A stretch of 64,000 nucleotides of DNA from Nonlabens sp. YIK11. GTDB taxonomy: Bacteria > Bacteroidota > Bacteroidia > Flavobacteriales > Flavobacteriaceae. The notes below the pieces were generated by a model, which made no database searches, was not told where the DNA came from, and saw nothing but the letters and a program-made list of their open reading frames with translations. The stretch spans positions 1,523,501 through 1,587,500 of the forward strand of contig NZ_LBMJ01000001.1 of assembly GCF_001413925.1 (NCBI RefSeq). Reading direction: 5' to 3'. Below, one piece after another: positions 57,410 through 64,000 of the stretch. Positions within the stretch are counted from its first letter, which is position 1; each line of letters starts with the position of its first letter. A program made the translations under genes and the position numbers.

Positions 57410-58808
57410 AGCCTTACTTTTAGTAGGAATGATGATGTTGAGTTTCGCTTTCGCGAAAGCGCAATCTTCAAACACCCGTCAAGACTCCACGGTCCTACGT
57501 ACCATCTACAATCATAACCTAACGAATTCCAAGAGCTACGACTGGCTGGAGCATTTATCCAATGAAATAGGAGGTAGGTTGTCAGGTTCACCACAAGCTC
57601 AAATGGCTGTTGAATACACACTTGCCGAATTATCTAAGGTAGCTGACACTACCTACTTGCAACCAGTGATGGTTCCCAGATGGACACGCGGCACACCAGA
57701 GATCGCCTACTTTAAAACAACGAATGGTGGCAAAACCAAAGTAAATGTATGTGCATTAGGAGGCTCTATCGCTACGCCAGCAGCAGGAAAATCTGCTGGA
57801 ATTATAGAAGTGAATGGCCTGGAAGAACTAGAAAATTTAGGTAGAAAAGCCATTGAGGGTAAATATATCTTTTACAATAGACCCATGGAGGCAACAAAAA
57901 TCCAAACCTTTGAGGCTTATGGTGGTTGTGTGGATCAGCGATATTCTGGTGCCGAGGCAGCTGCGAAATATGGTGCTGCAGGTGTGATCGTGAGATCCAT
58001 GAATTTAAGAATGGATGATTTACCGCATACAGGCGCTATGAGTTATGGCGACCTGGAAAAAGAAAAATACATTCCAGCCGCAGCCATCAGCACTAATGAT
58101 GCAGAATTGTTGCACGAGGCGCTAAAAAATGATAAGGATTTGCAGTTTTTCTTGCAACAAGATTGTACCAACCATGGTGAGGTTCAATCCTATAATGTCA
58201 TTGCAGAAATCAAAGGAAACCAATTTCCCAACGAGGTAATCCTGGTAGGTGGCCATCTTGATTCCTGGGATCTAGGCGATGGTAGCCATGACGATGGAGC
58301 TGGAGTGGTTCAATCCATGCAGGTCTTGGAAACTATAAAAGCCACTGGATATTCACCTAAAAGAACCATAAGAGCGGTTCTTTTCATGAATGAGGAAAAC
58401 GGATTGAGAGGCGCACGTGCTTATGCAGATCAAACATTTACCAAGAACCAAAAACATATACTTGCTCTAGAGAGTGATGCTGGAGGTTTTAGTCCAAGAG
58501 GTTTTGGTTTTGACACCACTGATACTCAAATGAGCCAGATCCAGTCTTGGAAAAGTTTGTTTGCTCCATATCTCATTCACTATTTTGAGTTGGGTGGTAG
58601 TGGTGCAGATGTTGGGCCTCTTAAAGATACAGGAGCAGTTCTGGCAGGTTTAAGGCCAGACTCGCAACGGTATTTTGATCACCACCATGCGTCTAATGAT
58701 ACCTTTGATGCGGTAAATAGAAGAGAGCTGGAGCTAGGTGCCGCGACTATGAGTTCGTTGGTTTATCTGTATGATCAATACGGTCTTGCCACTAAGCTTA
58801 AGAAGTAA
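57402..58808 (+). CDS. M28-family zinc aminopeptidase, secreted
   Basis: A 468-aa peptidase, signal peptide about 1-20. A protease-associated domain (about 110-250) is inserted. The M28 zinc ligands are GGHLDSWDLGDGSHDDGAG (near 282-300), NEENGLRG (near 328), ESDAGGF (near 357), and the His of FDHHHASNDTFD (near 427). A palindrome copy encodes AFAKA at the end of the signal peptide. It overlaps ppk2 by 8 nt. Confidence 0.92.
   Translation: MNKALLLVGMMMLSFAFAKAQSSNTRQDSTVLRTIYNHNLTNSKSYDWLEHLSNEIGGRLSGSPQAQMAVEYTLAELSKVADTTYLQPVMVPRWTRGTPEIAYFKTTNGGKTKVNVCALGGSIATPAAGKSAGIIEVNGLEELENLGRKAIEGKYIFYNRPMEATKIQTFEAYGGCVDQRYSGAEAAAKYGAAGVIVRSMNLRMDDLPHTGAMSYGDLEKEKYIPAAAISTNDAELLHEALKNDKDLQFFLQQDCTNHGEVQSYNVIAEIKGNQFPNEVILVGGHLDSWDLGDGSHDDGAGVVQSMQVLETIKATGYSPKRTIRAVLFMNEENGLRGARAYADQTFTKNQKHILALESDAGGFSPRGFGFDTTDTQMSQIQSWKSLFAPYLIHYFELGGSGADVGPLKDTGAVLAGLRPDSQRYFDHHHASNDTFDAVNRRELELGAATMSSLVYLYDQYGLATKLKK
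57446..57461. repeat. CGCTTTCGCGAAAGCG palindrome, copy 17 (in signal peptide)
   Basis: Perfect core. It is read as AFAKA immediately before the predicted cleavage site AKA-Q of the M28 peptidase. It is the second signal peptide in the window built on this palindrome. Confidence 0.95.
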
Positions 58809-58859
58809 TTCACACTAAAGTTCCCTTACTTTAAAGTTATCTTCGCCGCTTTTTTCTGC

Positions 58860-60206
58860 ATGATTTTAAGCGCCTATACCAAAGAATTCAAACGCAACCT
58901 GACGATTGCCGTACCCATTATGGCAGGTCAAGTCGCCCACTTGCTGGTGGCACTTGCCGATAATATAATGGTAGGGAAGTTGGGCGCAGCTCAACTGGCA
59001 GCGGTTTCCTTGGGCAACACCTTCATTTTTATCGCACTCTCTATAGGCATGGGATTCTCTTTTGCCATCACACCTTTAGTTGCAGAAGCTGACGGGAACA
59101 AAAATGTCGAGGTGGCCCGTGCGGCATTTCATAATGGTTTTATCATGTGTGCGATCAATGGTGTGCTTTTGGTGTTATTACTTTTCCTCGCAGAGCCTAT
59201 ATTGTATCAAATGGATCAGCCTGAAGAAGTGGTTCGACTGGCGATACCTTATATGCGTATTGTGGGGTTTTCGTTAATTCCATTAATGCTCTTTCAGGCC
59301 ATGAAACAGTTCTCTGATGGTTTATCGCTTACGCGAAATGCGATGTACGCGACCCTTTTAGCTAATATTGTCAATGTCTTCATTAATTACCTGCTTATTT
59401 ACGGTACGTGGGGTTTTCCTAGGTTAGAGGTAGAAGGTGCTGCTTATGGCACATTGATCTCCAGGGTATTGATGTTACTATTGCTTTATTTCATACTAAA
59501 GAGGAGCAGTAATACGATGATCTATTTTCAGCGTATCAGCAAATTCTCGTGGGCCTATATGAAGTCCTTGCTTAACCTGGGTTTACCTACGGCTTTGCAA
59601 ATGTTTTTTGAAGTATCGTTGTTTACCTCTGCTATTTTCCTGTCCGGTATGTTGGGAACAGAAGAACAAGCTGCAAATCAAATTGCGCTCAATCTTTCGG
59701 CATTAACATTTATGGTGGGAGTAGGTTTAAGTGTAACGGCTACCATAAGAGTTGGAAATCATTTAGCACCAGAAAAACGACCGGATCTAATAAGAGTGGC
59801 AAGATCAATTTTCTTGATGGCCATTATTGTAGATATTGCATTTGCACTATTCTTCTATTTAGGAAGACATTTATTACCAGAAATATATATCGATGATGTT
59901 AAGGTGATTGAATTGGCATCGGGTCTTTTATTGATTGCTGCCTTGTTTCAAATAAGTGATGGGTTGCAAGTAGTCGTTTTAGGAGCCTTAAGAGGTCTTC
60001 AAGATGTTTGGATACCTAGCTTAATATGTTTCTGTGCGTATACTTTGATTGGTTTCCCTATATCATATTATTCATCTCTGAGATATGATTTTGGAATTAA
60101 TGGCATATGGTTAGGCCTTTTGGTTGGACTTTCTGTATCTGCTTTACTAATGTATTTACGTTTTAGGCATTTGACAAAACAAACCTTAACGATCATGATC
60201 AAGTAA
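58860..60206 (+). CDS. MATE-family multidrug/Na+ efflux transporter
   Basis: A 448-aa protein with 12 hydrophobic segments, the MATE pattern in both halves (IAVPIMAGQVAHLLVALADN and LNLGLPTALQMFFEVSLF). Likely exports cationic drugs in exchange for Na or H. A very long hairpin follows 13 nt after the stop. Confidence 0.93.
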   Translation: MILSAYTKEFKRNLTIAVPIMAGQVAHLLVALADNIMVGKLGAAQLAAVSLGNTFIFIALSIGMGFSFAITPLVAEADGNKNVEVARAAFHNGFIMCAINGVLLVLLLFLAEPILYQMDQPEEVVRLAIPYMRIVGFSLIPLMLFQAMKQFSDGLSLTRNAMYATLLANIVNVFINYLLIYGTWGFPRLEVEGAAYGTLISRVLMLLLLYFILKRSSNTMIYFQRISKFSWAYMKSLLNLGLPTALQMFFEVSLFTSAIFLSGMLGTEEQAANQIALNLSALTFMVGVGLSVTATIRVGNHLAPEKRPDLIRVARSIFLMAIIVDIAFALFFYLGRHLLPEIYIDDVKVIELASGLLLIAALFQISDGLQVVVLGALRGLQDVWIPSLICFCAYTLIGFPISYYSSLRYDFGINGIWLGLLVGLSVSALLMYLRFRHLTKQTLTIMIK

Positions 60207-60218
60207 ATTCTAACTGTA

Positions 60219-60268
60219 CAAGTCCAACAAAAGAGGCAGCCATGTGGCTGCCTCTTTTGTTGGACTTG
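60219..60268 (+). terminator. 23-bp perfect hairpin after the MATE gene
   Basis: Arms 60219-60241 and 60246-60268 are fully complementary over 23 bp with a 4-nt loop ATGT. The inner part AAAAGAGGCAGCC / GGCTGCCTCTTTT is a normal terminator; the outer extension is unusual. It separates the MATE gene from the rRNA operon. Confidence 0.8.
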
Positions 60269-60412
60269 GTTTTGGGTGGTTTGGTTGGGATGTTGTCAAG
60301 GATGTCCGGGACTGCGGAATTGGTGGTTTGGTTGGTGAGGTGGTAGGTTTGGATAGAGAATTTTTGATTTTTTTTGGAGGTGTATTTGGGTGTTTTTCAG
60401 CGGGTTGAAATT
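60269..60412. other. G/T-skewed tract upstream of the rRNA promoter
   Basis: About 145 bp almost without C (about seven) and few A, full of GG and GGG runs, such as TTTGGGTGGTTTGGTTGGG. It has no ORF. It stands just upstream of the rRNA promoter and may affect its strength or DNA structure. Confidence 0.5.
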
Positions 60413-60448
60413 TATTTTAAATATTTATTGATTTTTCTCTTCAAAAAG

Positions 60449-60481
60449 TTTGGTTGGAAAAGAAAATGCTCTGTATATTTG
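60449..60481 (+). promoter_or_regulatory. Promoter of the rRNA operon
   Basis: TTTG at 60449-60452 and TATATTTG at 60474-60481 are separated by 21 nt, a full -33/-7 match. Transcription would begin about 60486, giving a 290-nt leader before 16S. Confidence 0.8.
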
Positions 60482-60485
60482 CACC

Positions 60486-60775
60486 CGCTTTGCAAGAGAC
60501 GTTAAGTCGAAAGTTGAAGCAACGTTCATTAGGAGATGGGGAATACTGATAGGTCAGGCGTCGTGAAGAGGCTGCTTTTCAAGTTCCATTTTGAAGACTC
60601 CTAATAAGTTCATTGAGATATTGATTGACAGCACAAAAAGAACAGGTTTGTTTCCTTTAGGGGAATCAGATCGGTAAGAATAAGAATAATATAGTGTAAA
60701 CAGACAAGAACGCCAATTGCTAGTAGTATATAGGTTATGGGATTCTCGCAAGAGATCTTTTTAACAAGATTCTAC
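60486..60775 (+). other. rRNA operon leader
   Basis: Contains a long-range stem (ATTAGGAG 60528-60535 with CTCCTAAT 60598-60605) and the antitermination-like motif GTTCATTGAGATATTGA (60608-60624). Probably holds processing stems for 16S maturation. Confidence 0.55.
60608..60624 (+). promoter_or_regulatory. Antitermination-like motif copy 1
   Basis: GTTCATTGAGATATTGA, in the leader. It recurs in the spacer (62750, 62554). Confidence 0.5.
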
Positions 60776-62292
<1,517 letters not shown>

Positions 62293-62444
62293 TCTGGAGT
62301 TCCTGAAATAATGGAACCTAAAAATGAGAGTTCCATGGCCTACTACATGCAAATGGCGTGTTTGTTTATATTATTATCTATAACTGTCAATCTTATTAAT
62401 AAAAATGTCGAAAGACGAGTGATGTGCCTTTCGGGGTTCGTTAC
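62293..62444 (+). other. 16S-tRNA spacer, first part
   Basis: AT-rich sequence between 16S and tRNA-Ile. It includes a hairpin (ggaac...gttcc) probably used in processing. No gene was seen. Confidence 0.4.
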
Positions 62445-62518
62445 AGTCTCATAGCTCAGCTGGTTAGAGCGCTACACTGATAATGTAGAGGTCGGCAGTT
62501 CGAGTCTGCCTGAGACTA
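62445..62518 (+). tRNA. tRNA-Ile (GAT)
   Basis: Cloverleaf with AGTCTCA / TGAGACT acceptor and anticodon GAT (62479-62481). Usual rRNA spacer tRNA. CCA is not encoded. Confidence 0.95.
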
Positions 62519-62524
62519 CTTTTA

Positions 62525-62540
62525 CGCTTTCGCGGAAGCC
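62525..62540. repeat. Degenerate CGCTTTCGCGGAAGCC copy 18 (rRNA spacer)
   Basis: Two mismatches from the palindrome core, between the two tRNAs. It shares the central cgg variant with copy 12. Confidence 0.65.
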
Positions 62541-62553
62541 TAAACCGCACCTA

Positions 62554-62570
62554 GTTCATTACATATTGAA
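62554..62570 (+). promoter_or_regulatory. Antitermination-like motif copy 2
   Basis: GTTCATTACATATTGAA, between tRNA-Ile and tRNA-Ala. Similar to copies 1 and 3 but one base shorter in the middle. Confidence 0.4.
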
Positions 62571-62644
62571 GGAAATTTTAGAAGTTGGGTTTGTTGCGAG
62601 TGGGATCACTCTTAACTCATAACTAATAACTCATAACTAAAAAT

Positions 62645-62718
62645 GGGGGATTAGCTCAGCTGGCTAGAGCGCCTGCCTTGCACGCAGGAGGTCATCGGTT
62701 CGACTCCGATATTCTCCA
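62645..62718 (+). tRNA. tRNA-Ala (TGC)
   Basis: Cloverleaf with GGGGGAT / ATTCTCC acceptor (with G-U pairs), anticodon TGC (62679-62681). Standard companion of tRNA-Ile in the rRNA spacer. Confidence 0.95.
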
Positions 62719-62749
62719 CTATTGGTATCATTTACTTGATATTGAAAAC

Positions 62750-62766
62750 GTTCATTGACATATTGA
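62750..62766 (+). promoter_or_regulatory. Antitermination-like motif copy 3
   Basis: GTTCATTGACATATTGA, upstream of 23S. It differs by one base from copy 1 in the 16S leader. Confidence 0.5.
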
Positions 62767-62883
62767 AAAGATTAAACGAGAAACAGATAGGCACATTGAA
62801 AGATGTGTTTGTTATTAGTAAAATAAGAATACAAGAGCAAGGCGTTGATTTTCTATCGTTAGAGAATCGACATTGAATACCAT

Positions 62884-64000
<1,117 letters not shown>

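Noticed and set aside
59325..59345. Palindrome-like cgcttacgcgaaatgcg in the MATE gene
   Set aside because: Only a partial, imperfect match; codons fit the protein and the arms do not pair well.

Overview
The window looks like a chromosomal segment of a marine-type Flavobacteriaceae bacterium (Bacteroidota). The evidence is lineage-specific. Candidate promoters follow the Bacteroidota pattern (TTTG about 20 nt upstream of TAnnTTTG), and Shine-Dalgarno sequences are mostly absent. There are type IX secretion C-terminal domains, a monomeric isocitrate dehydrogenase, bacillithiol-type BshB1, and families typical of the group (DUF4230, GSCFA, DUF6498, DUF2141, CAL67264-like). The 16S/23S sequences have Bacteroidota character. 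The genus cannot be fixed without a search; Nonlabens or Dokdonia relatives are only a guess. I see no prophage, IS transposase, CRISPR array or defence island. This is core and house-keeping genome.

Layout. 1-128: 5' end of a lipoprotein gene (minus). 496-5303: threonine operon thrA-thrB-thrC, preceded by an unannotated Ile/Thr-rich leader peptide. 5435-7094: secreted protein, tRNA-His with two degenerate tandem copies of its 3' region, and bshB1. 7100-13704: a Cys/Met PLP enzyme, an MBL lipoprotein, icd, rplS, a tiny T9SS protein and trmD. 13864-21712: membrane and DinB-like proteins, a GreA/B-like factor, fasciclin, mnmA, a subtilase, nitronate monooxygenase, HlyIII and ZIP. 21709-28379: methyltransferases, ettA, MtfA-like peptidase and Bax-inhibitor-1. 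28834-34776: tripartite RND efflux operon (TolC-like, adaptor, pump). 34904-36633: ECF sigma factor, repeat-bearing putative anti-sigma and periplasmic sensor. 36734-42628: DUF6498, DUF4230, GSCFA, RDD and alaS. 42788-49120: M23 peptidase, MerR, OMP, DUF2141, oxidoreductases and YceI. 49340-51032: grpE-dnaJ. 51255-60206: NatAB-like ABC exporter, MscS channel, OMP, NtrC-like regulator, PPK2, M28 peptidase and MATE. 60449-64000: rRNA operon with 16S, tRNA-Ile, tRNA-Ala and a partial 23S.

The most striking non-genic signal is a perfect palindrome, CGCTTTCGCGAAAGCG, often extended to the 20-mer TTCGCTTTCGCGAAAGCGAA. It occurs 18 times in 64 kb (counting slightly degenerate copies), about once per 3.5 kb. 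About half the copies lie between genes and ten lie inside coding sequences. It has no stop codon in any frame and is read as AFAKA, LSRKR or FRES. In well-conserved enzymes it seems to replace residues in compatible helices or loops rather than lengthen the protein. That resembles an uptake, segregation or HIP1-like motif more than an inserted mobile element. Second in interest are the threonine leader peptide, the ECF sigma/anti-sigma cassette with four YF-repeats, the response regulator without a DNA-binding domain next to PPK2, and the repeated antitermination-like motif in the rRNA operon.
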